Positions 31,110 through 42,473 of a stretch of 64,000 nucleotides of DNA are shown here, piece after piece (position 1 is the first letter of the stretch; each line of letters starts with the position of its first letter). A program made the translations under genes and the position numbers. Source of the stretch: Aplectana chamaeleonis. Lineage: Eukaryota; Nematoda; Chromadorea; Rhabditida; Cosmocercidae. The stretch lies in assembly GCA_029168955.1 (NCBI GenBank), contig JAPDOI010000187.1, positions 1,250,501-1,314,500 of the forward strand. Reading direction: 5' to 3'. Below the pieces are notes generated by a model. It did not search any database and was not told the DNA's origin. It saw nothing but the letters and a program-made list of their open reading frames with translations.

Positions 31110-32549
31110 GGCAGGATGAGTCTGAAAACAAGTTCGTTTGGTATTTTGCTCTGCTGCACTCTAAGCACTGCGCGAAAGGGAAGGGCAGGCTACGATGACA
31201 GAAAAAATAGATTCGATGGCGAAGATCTAGTTGATTAATATGTTTTTGTGTTGGAATGGAAAGAATTAAACATAGAGCAATCAGACTGTTCGGACTTAAC
31301 CTTACGGGCAGCCTAAAAAATGCTGCTTGTCAGTACCAGACCGACTCGGTGCTGGAAGCAACACGAAAAGTGTAACATCTAATAACTCATTTATGTAACG
31401 CCTTTTAGATAGCTGTTTCGCTGTTAGTGTATAGGAGAACTGTGCCGCGGATCAAGCAAGGATCTTCATTGCAACAAAGGTATGTGAGTGAGCTTAGTCA
31501 GCGTTTGTATATTCGCTTAATACACATTGAATTGAGAAATCGGGCCTTGGCAGGTATCTAAGCTTAACCTTTCCTCATACGAAGTGCTACATTATACGGT
31601 CAGTTCAGGCATTCCGCCAAATCATGTTTCACCGGAAGATTCAAGATGACATACAGATATGTACTACTTCATTTAAAGCGCAACCGATTTTTAAAATATC
31701 TTCGAAAAAAACGTACGAAATAGAATACCGATTTTTAAAATATCTTCGAAATGCCTTGATAACGGCGACTTGACCGAAACGTCGGCCGATTAAACAGTTT
31801 CAAAAACTTGGATTGGCACAGAAGAATATAAACAATATCTTCGAAATATTTCTAGCCGCTAATATGGGGCACTTTCCGCGGAGGAACTAGTTTTTTTTTA
31901 TCTGTCACATGCCGCGAGACTCAGTAAATCTGTTTGGCACTATTTGAGGCCTCGGATATGACAGAGACTCTTCTTTACTTCAACTTGAATTCTATACCTC
32001 GTTCTTTTCCCCTTATATGGGTCTCTTTTTAAGACCAGTTTGCAGTTGAGGAGACGAATTGCACGCAGTAATTCGTACTCCCATCCATGCGGATTCTACT
32101 AACCGCGAAAGCCGGAGTGCGGGGCCATCATTCGCGACAGTGAACAAGCAACACGAATCTCGAGGAAAAAAAGGCTGCGAAAACGCTTACAGCTCGAAGA
32201 AGGATTCATGTCGGATAATGTGTATTTCCCGTTTGATCTTGAGAGGCTCGGATCTAAGCGCTAGAAAAGGCCTCTGTAAATGGCATCGTCCGCGATAGTT
32301 TTTGATTTTGATAATACAGCAATACCCTCTTAGAAAGTGGGCCTGTCTGAGTCCACGCGTGAGGCTAGGGCAGGTTGTCGGATGCGTGAAGAGAGGGTAC
32401 GTGTGTTGTAAGCGTGTTGACCGCCATTCTGATCTCTCAGACAGTCGTCGGGTTGTGCGCCGGCACAATAGAGGTTGCATCCTAGAGCAAACATCGGATA
32501 CAACCCTTTGTTGTGCCACGGCCCCAGCGCGGAGGCCAACCTCGTCATA
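31110..32549. other. No gene seen; remnant of a PLE-like terminal repeat
   Basis: AAAATATCTTCGAAA is repeated at about 31695, 31738 and 31840. Between the copies is a degenerate hammerhead-like string, TTGATAACGGCGACTTGACC followed by GAAACGTCGG (31756-31788), reminiscent of Penelope terminal repeats. The rest carries only short spurious frames. Confidence 0.4.
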
Positions 32550-34094
32550 CAGTGTGGTGCAAAATTATAGGTCCACCCTAATTTTCGCGTTCAAGAGGCT
32601 AAGCCTTAGACTTCGCGGAACGAGAAAAGCACCAATGGATTTAGAAATGCTTTAAACCCTTGCAGACAGTGTTCCAGGATAATCAGTTCATTGGTTATTA
32701 AGTACTGCTTGTTTTGGGAAAAAGTGTCCATCGGTGCAAAAGTATAGATCCACCTAGGAAATTAATCTTTTATACAAACTTCAACAGCAAATAAAACACA
32801 CATAATAGTTAATGGCGCCTCCTTTCTTCATACAAACATAAAAAAACCCTATCAGCATCAATTGTAACAAGATTATCGATCACTGTTTGGTGTACATTCG
32901 CCCATGCACCTAGAATGGTAACCTTTAGATCAAAAATCGCTGAAAAGGTGGTGCCATTCTCGTACACCTTACATATGTATAAGACTTCCCCACAAGTCCT
33001 CCGAGGAATTCAGGTTCGGAGAAAATGCGTGTTATTTCAGAACGGTCACGGTGCGCGCTTCTAGCCATGCAGAAGTTGCTTGTGACGCGTGAATTGAGGC
33101 GTTGTGATGTTTGAAAACCCGACGTAATGGTCGATGTCTTTTGAGTTATGGCAGTAGGTTGCCACGAAACACGAAACTATGACGAGTGCAACCCGCACGT
33201 GACCACAGAAAATAGCCCAAACCACCAGACTTCCGCATCCAAAGTTGCACTAAGAGAATAACCGTTTGTCTTTCCGCGAATCCCTCTAGTAGTAAGTTCC
33301 ACCATCTGGGTCATTCGCATACCATTTTCTCATCAGGAAAAAATGACATGGGAAGCAGAGGTAGTATGTTTTCAAACTTTCCGACCGAGGCCGTGGCAAC
33401 CTACTTCTTTCCGTTTTGTGGTCTTGTTGGTACGAGCGAAACGCATCCTCCCTGACCTGCAGGGGGTGTTGTGCAGGGTGTAGGTCTCATCAATTGACGA
33501 ATGATGTGCGGGCAGGGGTGGAGAGACCGGAGTACTGGCCATTTTGAGGCCGGATGACCCAAATTCCTTCGGATGTCGTTCGCGCACTGCATACTGTTCA
33601 TAACTTCACGAGCAATATGCACTTCCTCACTCCTCGTAAGCCTCATCGCTCGACCAGCGTCCTTTTTCTTTTTGTACTGCGTAGGATTCTATAGGCATCT
33701 ATTGTTGCAGTTGCGTGATTTTCCCTGTTGCGAGACAGTCCTTCTGTTGTTGATACGTGCTTCATGTAGGGCGTTCACCTGAGCGTGCTTAGCAGCAGAA
33801 AGCTTCATTCCTCTCGGCATCACTTGGAACAATGGTAGATAGTGTCTCTATATCACAAGGTGACAAACTTATTCCAAACTTTAGACGAATGAAATCGTGG
33901 AAGTGAAAGAGGTGTGGGTGGAACTATATTTTTTCACAGCTTGAGATGGGCACTTTCCACGGACCACTGGAACATTGTACTAAAGGGGTTTCAGCACTAC
34001 TGAATTCAATGGTACTGTCCTCGTATTGCGAACTCGGAGACTTGTCCTCTTGAATGCAAAAACTAGGGTGGACGTATAATTTTACACCGCACCG
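32550..34094. mobile_element. Second Tc3-like transposon
   Basis: Termini CAGTGTGGTGCAAAATTATA (32550) and the inverse TATAATTTTACACCGCACCG (ending 34094), flanked by TA (32548-32549, 34095-34096). An inner copy of the terminal motif, GGTGCAAAAGTATAGATCCA, lies about 180 bp inside the left end, and GGTGGAACTATATTTTTTC lies inside the right end. This is again the two-site layout. Length 1.55 kb is normal for an autonomous Tc1/mariner element. The transposase is on the minus strand and decayed. Confidence 0.88.
32950..33820 (-). pseudogene. Tc3-like transposase, decayed
   Basis: MPRGMKLSAAKHAQVNALHE (Met at 33820) followed by the helix-turn-helix region (GKSRNCNNRCL, NPTQYKKKKDAGRAMRLTRS) resembles the N-terminus of Tc3. 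Further down, in other registers, come RFARTNKTTKRKEVGCHGL and the DDE start region WYANDPDGGTYY with RDSRKDKRLFS. These correspond to the DEKKFNLDGPDG...YW.D.RK block. There are several frameshifts and stops. The C-terminal catalytic part below about 33100 is no longer readable by eye. Confidence 0.75.
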
Positions 34095-34463
34095 TATCAT
34101 CCCGCGTGGCAGGATAAACAAAGGGGTTGAATCTGACAACAAGCAGCAGGAGCTGCTGCTAATTGGCAGCAGTTCCCGCTGTTAGCATTCGCTACTGCAA
34201 GGGTGTTGTTAATCTCTTTGTACGCGGGTGCAACCACTATTAAGTTGACGTTTTGTGCCACGACTGTTTCAGTTCCAATAATCAGCAAGATCGCTCATGT
34301 GTTCCTCTCCGCCGTTTGAGTTCAAAGCCCACCAATTTTCAGCTAGTTTTTTCTCCCTCAAAGGCAGCATGTACGCTCAAAATTGATATGAATTTCATGC
34401 CATGCATCGAAGACCCGGAGCTGTTAGTATTGGGAAATGGAGGAGAAACTCGAAAAAAAAAAC

Positions 34464-34952
34464 TCAAAGGCAGTGTCCACGATAAATTTTTTTCTGATTT
34501 TTTGGTGGAGATCGGCAGCTGTGGGGCCTAGCGCAACACTAACGTTGAAAAAACCAAGAAAAATGAGCTCAGAACGGTCCCCTACGGCCCCAAAGTTGGA
34601 CACCCGTCAGCTCGTCACCCCCAGATGCACTTTCCACGCCCACCGACGTGAACAAATGAATGCTCGAAATTGTGAGATGAGCGATGGTTTCTGATCTATA
34701 GCCCCGTCCCTCCCTTCATTCTCAACTTCTCTCTTTACTCAGGTCAGCTCGCATACATCGGCTGCAAAAGACGGAAGTTACAAGCCTCGGACAACTCGTC
34801 CACCATGTTTCCTTAGCTCAGTTTTTGAGGGACCATAACTCCGTTCCCAGGTCTTGTACAATTCCAAAGACATCACTGGAATCAGAGTGAAACCGTCTTC
34901 AAGATAGGCGGATAAGCAGAAAAACGATTTTTATCGTGAACAGTGCCTTGAA
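34464..34952. mobile_element. T1-family TTAA element, older copy
   Basis: Left terminus AGGCAGTGTCCACGATAAAT (34468) and right terminus TTATCGTGAACAGTGCCT (ending 34948). The targets are mutated (TCAA and TTGA). The body matches 8640-9087 closely, including TCTCTCTTTACTCAGGTCAG. Non-coding. Confidence 0.82.
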
Positions 34953-34954
34953 AT

Positions 34955-35341
34955 GAAGAAAGCGCGGTTTTGCCTGTATTGTTTTGAAAGTAGACGAGTT
35001 GCACCGCATTGGTTGGAATAGAAAAGCTAACGACTAACTGGTTGGCTAACGACGCTAATACACTCGTACGAACTTTATTGTGTAGCGTATACCGTCCGAA
35101 GCGTCAAAAACGAGCCAAAATGACCGTAGCCGAGCATTAAATATTGGGAGAGGTTTGTATTGAGGGGCGAAGCCCGCATAGGGTGGCCGGAGGAAGGATG
35201 ACGTAGTGACTCAATGCGGGTCAAATACGGTCATTCAAACTCGCTTTTGGCGCCTGCAACTGCGTTAGCGCTCTACTAAGAGCCATGCGACCCCATTACC
35301 GTAGCTATCTCGACCACCTCTACGAACGCGTATGCTGTCTT
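34955..35341. mobile_element. T2-family TTAA element, truncated, inverse orientation
   Basis: The complement of 35341-34955 starts TTAAAGACAGCATACGCGTTC and follows the T2 copy at 23452 through ATGACCGTATTTGA, GGGCTTCGCCCCTC and ATTAGCGTCGTTA. The second terminus is missing, apparently lost where it abuts the T1 element at 34952. Confidence 0.75.
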
Positions 35342-36902
35342 TAATAGACGGAACTAACTCGTGGAATTTCAGGAACGTGTGAGTCTTAGCCAGAAGCTCA
35401 TATTCAGGGATAAAAGGAAACGCGAAAATTTCTGCGGACGATGCTCTTCAGCTAGTGATGCAGAGTGCGCAAGAGCTTAGGCGTTGCAAATAGAACTTGT
35501 GTTCCTCTTAGCAACTGGACCAAACCTATCTGCACGGGAGTAGTGAATTCCTTGAAAGGTTGTCCTGGAAGTGGTTTGGTCTGAACAACCCAGCCAAACG
35601 AGGGATCTCAAGAACTACAAGTCCAGTAGCAACCCCCCCCTTGAAGGTGGCAGCTACCGGCTGTCACTGCGTGGTGACTGTGTCAATCACTGATAGGCTA
35701 TCAGTGTGAACAGGCCGGCCTAGAGATGCACATGGAGCGCCCAAGTTAATGACCGTTGTGCTCAGTCACGCAGCACTGAGCGTTCTTTTGCGAGGTGGGT
35801 GACTACAAGAAACGGGTGGTGACTTCGCTCACCGCCGCAGAGGAAAGAGCCATAGCGCGCGGTGCAAAGAGAAGTTTGCTCGTTATCGCGGACGTGGGGT
35901 CGTGCACGTCCAAGAGTGACGAGTTTATGAGAAAAGAGCGACCCGAGAAAGGGTAATGGAGCGCAGGAGAAGCGACCAGTCACCTGTCCACTTATCACCC
36001 CATAGCAGCAATGTGGCCATTCTCGTTGTTTAGGTGGACAAGAAACGACTGCACCTGCCGGCTGGCAGCCATCCAGTTCCGCTGCCAGCGGATGGAAATG
36101 ACAGGCGCAAAGTTCGAAGGTTCAACTGATGATTCAATGATTCCTGGCAAAGAATACTTTGCATTGAACGTATCTGTCATGAGTATGTCTCCTTCATAGA
36201 TTTCACATGCTTGACTCCTCTCCTGAGCTCAACTTGAATTTCCTAGAAGTTGTTGTGGCAATATTCAACCAATTCCGGATTTCTTTTCAATAATCGCTCA
36301 TTGCAACTAAAATCAGATTTGCTAAGATAGCCATCTAGAAAAGATGGCTGCGAAATGGTTTCGTTCTCGAGAAAATACATAAAACTTACGTGATAAGCGT
36401 GTAGTAGTTACCAAATTATGTTTAATTGTTTATCTGAGCGCGGTTTTTGTCTGAACTGCGTTTTACTCTTCTATGAACAATTTCACTGCTTTCTATTTGG
36501 AATGGGAAGCGTGAAGCAGACTAAGGAAAAAATAGTTCATAGTTTAAATAAAATCCTCTGAGCCCTTTGGTTTACCTTGTGAAGGAAAAACACAAGGTTG
36601 CTTACTCGACAATAATATTACAAAGTACTGCGTATTGTGGTACCCGTGATAAGTGACCATCTAACAAGAAGGTCTCAAAATCGCTTCTCGAATCTAACAT
36701 TCTGTCGCCTTGATGTTTTTTCGGAAATTCTAAAATCTCGTCATCCAATGCTGAAAAATTGTTATATCTGAAATATAGACACATGTGAACGTTTTCGAAA
36801 CCCACCATATTTACGACCGCTAGCTTGAGCAAAGGTCCAATAGATACGAAGATCTGTGGAGGGAGAGTACGTAGGAAAACATGAAGCGGGCCTCTCACGT
36901 GT
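35342..36902. other. No gene supported
   Basis: Several frames of 60-100 codons occur (for example 35762-35998 minus, 36011-36199 plus, 36602-36898 minus). None shows a recognisable domain, a clear splice context or composition that sets it apart. A short inverted repeat TGATAGGCTATCA is at about 35690. No mobile-element termini recognised. Confidence 0.5.
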
Positions 36903-36980
36903 ACATGTGGCCTAGTGGTCTAAGGTGCTGTGTTGGGCAACCATCGCCCAGACCTGTGCAGTGTTGGTTCAAACCTTTCG
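36903..36980 (+). pseudogene. tRNA-derived sequence (SINE head or tRNA pseudogene)
   Basis: TGGCCTAGTGG (36908-36918) matches the internal pol III A box, and GGTTCAAACC (about 36966-36975) matches the B box, at tRNA-like spacing. The D-arm-like part (GTGGCCTAGTGGTCTAAGG) resembles Leu/Ser-type tRNAs. The anticodon stem does not pair properly and the T stem is imperfect, so it is not a functional tRNA. The following 450 bp up to the LINE at 37440 may be the body of a SINE. I could not find a second copy in the window to prove this. Confidence 0.45.
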
Positions 36981-37467
36981 ATCACTGAGAGTTTTGCATT
37001 CAACACCACTCTTCAAAAATAAATTTCCTTCCAGGGTGGCACATAACCATAAGAGGCATCTTAGCGTCACCAAACTCAGGTTGGCTGCCTATTTAAAGTC
37101 GCCACATCGGGGGATTGCTACTGGCCCAGGTGAAAAGTCGGCCTCTTCCCCAATGCCCCAAAAGGCTAACCTCGCGCTCCTTCCCGAACGGAAACCAAGA
37201 TTTTTGATAGTGCCCATGCTGCCATTAAGCATCGCCCCACATGCCAATTTTTCGTTTGCAAAGATATTGATTCCCCTTATAGGGGTGATACCCTTGGACT
37301 TGTCTAAGAGGTACTGGGACGGAACCGACTTGTTCCGCGTCTTTTTTCATTGGAGCGAGTTGGTACTTCGCGATCAGTAGGGCTGTCATACACTACGGGC
37401 GCTCTACAGCAAAATTTACTTCTGATGAGGTTGGGCTGTTCCTTTACTCACTCACTCACTCATCCCG

Positions 37468-38440
37468 TTAGCTGGCGGCTGGCGGAGCGGGGCGACCTCT
37501 CAACCAGTACACTGCTGTAGGTGCCATAGAAGCTCTTGTGGCCTGAACGATACGCCTACATTCAGCACGGTTCGCAGCAATGAATCTAGAATTAAGGACA
37601 CTGCACAGTTGGAACTTCAGATCCGCCTTGACTTGCTTCAACCATGCCTTCTTCAGTGCTGCTTTCCCAACCTTCCACAATGCCGGGCGCTTTCTCCATA
37701 GCAATCTGTGCGAAAGCGGTTTGTTTCCATTCTGCATACGTGTCCGAGCCAGCGCAGCCTTCTCGTTCAACTTTGTTCTTCGATCGTGGGCTGATGGTCG
37801 CAACTGTCTCGGATAACGTCGTTGCGTATGCCATCTCTAAATGTTATCCCGAGGATCTGCCGCAAACACCGCGTTTGGGAGACCCCCAGCCTGCCGTGAT
37901 CCGACTTCAGCAACGTCCAAGATTCTGATCCGTACAACAGAATTGCCACTATAAGCGCGCGAAAAATCCGGATCTTCGTCTTGACTGATACATTGCCCTT
38001 CTTCCACAGACACCAGTCCAGAGCAGCGAAAGCAGCCGATGCCTGCCCGATCCTGCGCAGTGTCCCCGATGTAGCCGCTACCTTTTGCTCCTGCACCACC
38101 GATCCAAGGTACTTGAACTGCTTGACTTGCTGAAGCTCGGCTCCCTCGAAGAACACAGAAGCACGTAAACCGTCCGAAGTCATGACTTTGGTCTTATCCT
38201 TATCAATCCGCAAACCATATGTTCCCGCGATTTGTGCCATATCATTCAACAAATGCGTGGTTTCCATGTCAGTATCGGTGAACATCGCGCTGTCGTCCGC
38301 AAACATCAAATCAGTGACAAAATCGCTATCGCCAAATTGGACCACTCTTCCATTTTCGAAGGTCTTCCTCATAATAGCATCGACCACAGTATTAAAGAGA
38401 GGCGGCGAAATCACATTTCCCTCCTGGACGCCTCTATAAA
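37468..38440 (-). pseudogene. Third LINE family copy 1: RT palm and C-terminus
   Basis: GDSDFVTDLMFADDSAMFTD holds an intact FADD active site. LRIDKDKTKVMTS and QLQQVKQFKYLGSVVQEQKV-type motifs follow, then LLYGSESWTLLKSDHGRLGV. The rest of the C-terminus continues in another register (MRPSAHDRRTKLNEKAALAR and RMQNGNKPLSHRLLWRKRPA) to 37468. At least one frameshift lies near 37790. Confidence 0.88.
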
Positions 38441-39329
38441 CGCTTAGCTCTTCGGATAGCTTGTTTCCAAAGCGGACGCAGCTAGTTGAACGCTATAAGT
38501 TTCCTGCAGAAGCTTCACATTTTTTGCTGGCATGTGTTCGGATTCCATCAATCTCCATAAGGCGGGCCAGTGTACAGAATCGAATGCCGACTTGAAGTCT
38601 AGGAAGGTGATCACGACCCGCTTTCCACAGCGAGTCCTTTACTTCAGAAGTTGACGAAGTGCGAAAATTTGATCACTGCAGCCTCGACTAGGACGAAATC
38701 CTGCTTGCTCTTCGCGACAGGTACTCTCCCGATGGCGTTAAAGTCTGGATTGGATAGTTCTCGTGAAAACTTTACCCACAATCGATAACAGGCTGATTCC
38801 GCGATAGTTTTTACAGTTTCTGGCATCGCACTTCTTATGGTTAGGCACGTCGATAGCCTTCTTCCTGTTGGATGGCACGTTCTCTGTTCGCCATATGCGC
38901 CTGATTAACTGATGTAACCGACGCAGTAGAACACCTCCCCCTGCCTTGATAGCCTCAGCAGTGACATTGTCAACGCCAGAAGCCTTTCCATTTTTTAGCA
39001 ACTTGATTGCTGCCTTCACTTGTTCCGCAGAGGGTTCCGAGTCAAGCGCTGTCTCTTGAGTTACCTCAATTAGAAACGGTTCGACAAGTGGACCTCGTGA
39101 CGCATCTTGAGTGTAAAGTTTGCTGAAGAACTGCTTCCATCGCAACACACGCTCATCTGCAGAACGCACAAAAGACCCATCCGTATTCGTGATACAACCG
39201 CTCATGGGTTTGGTCTTCATTCTAAGACGGTTAAGTGTACAGTACAGTGTACGGTAGTCATTCCTTCCAACTGCTCCTTCACTTCGTCTGCTACCTTATT
39301 CCAGTACGACTCCAGCTCTTCTTTTTACT
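38441..39329 (-). pseudogene. Third LINE family copy 1: RT fingers
   Basis: MKTKPMSGCITNTDGSFVRS, then the pre-RT LLKNGKASGVDNVTAEAIKA block, RTENVPSNRKKAIDVPNHKK and NCKNYRGISLLSIVGKVFTR. The block around the first catalytic Asp (GKRVVITFLDFKSAFDSVHW region, 38560-38640) is present but frame-broken. It compares directly with copy 2 at 52160-53115. Confidence 0.85.
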
Positions 39330-39988
39330 TTAAAGGCAGCATGCACGCTCGTAAGCATAGTCGAGATAACAGCATAGATAGGTACGCACGGCCCGTACTA
39401 TGTCGTCAACGACATTTCAAGCGCTGAAAACTGTCCAGGACGACAGTATTTGACAATGTTCTGAGCCAAATTCTTGCCTCAACGCCCGTATCTTGTCTTT
39501 GAGTAGCAGAATGAGAATCAATTCTTGTGATAACGTGTGATAATTGAGAGTGATAGCACTATCAAATGGGAGTGCACGAGAGAAATCAGCTTGGTTTACT
39601 TGAGTATAACATGTCTGCATACCTAATGACTCTCGTCCACTTTCGAGAATGCCGCTCTACTTTGGCTGACCTCTTGAAATGGAGGTTTTTATCAGTGCAC
39701 AAACATGTTATACTCAAGTAAACCAAGCTATTTATTTCGTGCACTCCTAGTTGATAGTGCTATCACTCTCAATTTTCACACGTTTTCACAAGTATCGATT
39801 CTCATTCTGTTACTCAAAGTGAAAATACGGGCGTGGAAGGCAAGATTGCTCAAACATTGTCGAATACTGTCATCCTAGCCCGTTTTTACCGCGCTACCTT
39901 CATAGTGGTTGAGCTGACATAGTACGGGCCGTGCGGATCTTTGCTAGTTATCTCGACTATGCGTTTTTATCGTGACCACTGCCTTTAA
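39330..39988. mobile_element. TTAA element with one T2 and one T1 terminus
   Basis: The left end TTAA then AGGCAGCATGCACGCTCG is T2 type. The right end TTTTTATCGTGACCACTGCCT then TTAA is T1 type with one mismatch. Inner arms (CATAGTCGAGATAAC and its complement; CGGCCCGTACTATG and its complement; TTGGTTTACTTGAGTATAAC and its complement) make almost the whole 650 bp a hairpin. The LINE copy at 52.96 kb lacks it (TCTTTTAGTTTTTGGCGAAG), giving the empty site. Confidence 0.92.
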
Positions 39989-41068
39989 GCGAAGCTCCTG
40001 ACACAATTTCCGATAGCATCCAAAGTCTGTTGGTTTCACTCGCTTCCCTTCGTCCACAAGACAGAGAGTATAGTCCCATAACCAGCGCTTCCAGTACTGC
40101 AAACCGATTCGACAGCGCGAGTTGAAATGTTTTCCTCGTTCCTGGCGCCATCAAGTGTGGCCAGTCAAGTTTTTTCCTAAGGGGTTCCACGCGCCTAGGT
40201 CGCCGTAAACGAAGCTGCACTACTGCACGCAGGAGATAATGGTCGGATCCACAATCAGGACCTCTCATAGCCCGCACATTCGAGTGAAGATCTAAAACGT
40301 GAGTTTATCAGCACGTAGTCCAAAGTGGCCACATCTCGTCCTGTTGGATTCCTCCAAGTTAACTGGTGCTTCTTGGGGTGCCGAAATTGACTATTACCGA
40401 TGGCAAGCTTGTATAACGCAGCAAACGAAAGTAGGCGTAGTCCATTATCGTTAATTTCGCCCAAGCTGAACCTCTTTAACACTTCTTGCCAACCTGTTCT
40501 GTCACTAGCGACACTTGCGTTGGAATCGCCCGCTACATAGGTGACATCGGCTTTTGGGATCGCATTCAGCACGTAGAACTTGTCCTTGTCAACATCAGAA
40601 CTTGGCTCCGTTGGTGCATAGATGGACACGACATGGGTCTTGATTGTACCACTAAATACAAGAATAGCGATCCTGCCAGAAATCGGCCCGAATGAAACAA
40701 CGCTCTCAGCTACGCGACTGCCCAACATGAATCCAACGCCACATCACCAAAACAGTACAACACCATCTTTTCGTTTCTCTCCGGCTTCTGAATGGTCACC
40801 GTTCCCCATCCGCTCATCCTCAGTTCGGAAAGTGTTTCCATATTTTGAAACTTGACAACTCCCTTGCTAGCATTCCTTTCTGACTCGCGCAGTGTCCCGT
40901 TCGCACGTTCCATGCTCTAATCCTCAACTCCTTCTTCGGTGTCACCAGCAGTCGTCCTCCATTTTGACTAGTAGTACTCTTCTCATCAACATCCTGATTT
41001 CCTAGTGTTGGCGTATCGGCCGATCCGGGTGTGGTAGCTTCTTCGTTGTTTCCTAAGAGACTCTCCAT
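39989..41068 (-). pseudogene. Third LINE family copy 1: AP endonuclease
   Basis: The start MESLLGNNEEATTPGSADTP (Met 41068) leads to KELRIRAWNVRTG (APE N-terminal Asn) and LARELSSF. After a frameshift near 40860 come SELRMSGWGTVTIQKPERNE and then FMLGSRVAESVVSFGPISGR, HVVSIYAPTEPSSDVDKDKF, VTYVAGDSNASV, LDYVLIN and GPDCGSDHYLLRAVV. All APE motifs can be found but in three registers. The Met at 41068 is plausible as the original start. Confidence 0.87.
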
Positions 41069-41683
41069 TGTTACTACCTAAGTTTTCCAGCTCATCGGTA
41101 GTATGGGGGCGAACCCTCCTCCTCCTTTTCCTTCAGAGGCAGTGTTGGATTGAATGTGCCTATTGGCTGTTAATTATACATTCAGAGCTCCCTTTTCATA
41201 ATTTTCCCTACCATATTGAAGCGTGCACAGGGAAATTTTGCGGAACAGTGTACTGCAATTTTTTCTGCTTATCTCGCGTCAGACCGAAAATGTCCGTCTG
41301 AAAAAAAGTTTTTTGGGCTGCGAAGAGGAATTTCGCAGCGTCGGGTGGCGGAATTCGTATCCCTGCTGGGAGACGATTCTCACTGCGTGCGGTGAAGAAA
41401 GCGTAGGCGATGGCTGGAAGCTTAAACGATAGGCACACTTTTTTGGATCAGTCACGCAGTAAAATGGTTGAAATAACATGAAGGAGTCCGCTTCATCAGC
41501 GAATTTCGCACGTTTGATGGGACAAGCTGTGGCCTGCGTTTCGATTTTGCCCTCTAAATTCTAGACTTACTTGATGATAACTGACTCTCGAATGATCCTG
41601 CACAACTAGTTTCACCTTTATAGGGTCAGACATTAAATATGCGTTACTCTCCCAATCTTTGTCCTGGTGTTTTTATCGTTTTA
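41069..41683. other. No gene seen
   Basis: Probably LINE 5' leader at first (CCCTCCTCCTCC), with a weak T1-like end CTTCAGAGGCAGTGTTGG at 41133. The remainder has only overlapping short frames on both strands. Confidence 0.5.
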
Positions 41684-42473
41684 GAAAATACAATACCCGA
41701 GCTAAGTTTTGATACGGGGAGCTTCTGCCAAACTTGGCAAAAAAGCGTCCGATGATCGTAACTTTTTTGAACGAAGACGTTTTTGAATTCTGAGAACGCT
41801 ATCATATTCAAATTCCTACACAATAATGTGCATTGTGGACCGAAGTCTCCTAAAATCGCCTCGTTTTGAAGTAAAATTGTTTTTGCGGTAGTTTCACAAA
41901 AACGTTGCACGCGGCAAAGTGCAGGGCAACTTCGAGGAGTAATTGTACAAGTCATAGAAGAGCAGTCTCTACGTTTTCTCCATAAATTAGATGGAAGTGG
42001 GACCAAATTGAGATCTGTGCCGACTGAATTTTCGAAATCCTCCATTAATCGGTCTGGGGCTTTTGCAACAAGAGTCCGAGTTTTCAGGAAGCTCCCGAGC
42101 CTGTTTGTCGAACGATTTTGAAAATTCACAAATCTCGAGATAGCCCCGCTCTCATATAATTCACAAAGAAAACATAGTGATTGCTCTTCTCTTAATTGTA
42201 CAATTACTAATCGAAGCTTCGTCGCACTTACCCTCGCGCCACGTTTTTGTGAAACGACCGCAAAAACAATTTTATTCGAGAACGAGGCGATTTTAGGGAA
42301 CTTCGCTCCACAATGCACATTAATATGTAGAAATTCGAGCTGTGAATATGATAGCGTTTTCAGAATCCAGAAACGTCTTCGTTTAGAAAAAGTACAAGCA
42401 TCGGACGTTTTTTTTTGTCAAGTTTGCCAAACGCTCCCCGTTTTTACGAAACTTAGAGCGGGTATTGTACTTA
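41684..42473. mobile_element. Foldback element
   Basis: Inverted arms run from AATACAATACCCGAGCTAAG (about 41690) to the inverse AGAGCGGGTATTGTACT (ending about 42473). Shared inner blocks are CGGGGAGC/GCTCCCCG, AAGACGTTTTTGAATTC versus its complement, and AATGTGCATTGTGGACCGAA versus its complement. The open frame 41644-42318 (minus, 224 codons) is a by-product of the palindrome and shows no domain. Confidence 0.85.

Larger units (their letters stand above)
37440..41068 (-). mobile_element. APE-type LINE (third family), copy 1
   Basis: A non-LTR element on the minus strand, with endonuclease at 41068-39989, linker and RT at 39329-38440, RT C-terminus at 38414-37468, and an ACTC-type microsatellite tail at 37441-37462 (GAGT on the element strand). 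Short tandem-repeat tails are typical of RTE-clade elements. The protein style (RIRAWNVRTGHCASQKG, NYRGISLLSIVGKVFTR) resembles the BovB/RTE-like group often annotated as craniofacial development protein. A TTAA element (39330-39988) splits endonuclease from RT. Clade assignment is inference. Confidence 0.85.

Noticed and set aside
36602..36898. 98-codon minus-strand frame
   Set aside because: No family recognised and no flanking signals. Length alone is not sufficient in this composition.
41644..42318. 224-codon minus-strand frame
   Set aside because: It lies within the palindromic arms of a foldback element and shows no recognisable motif.
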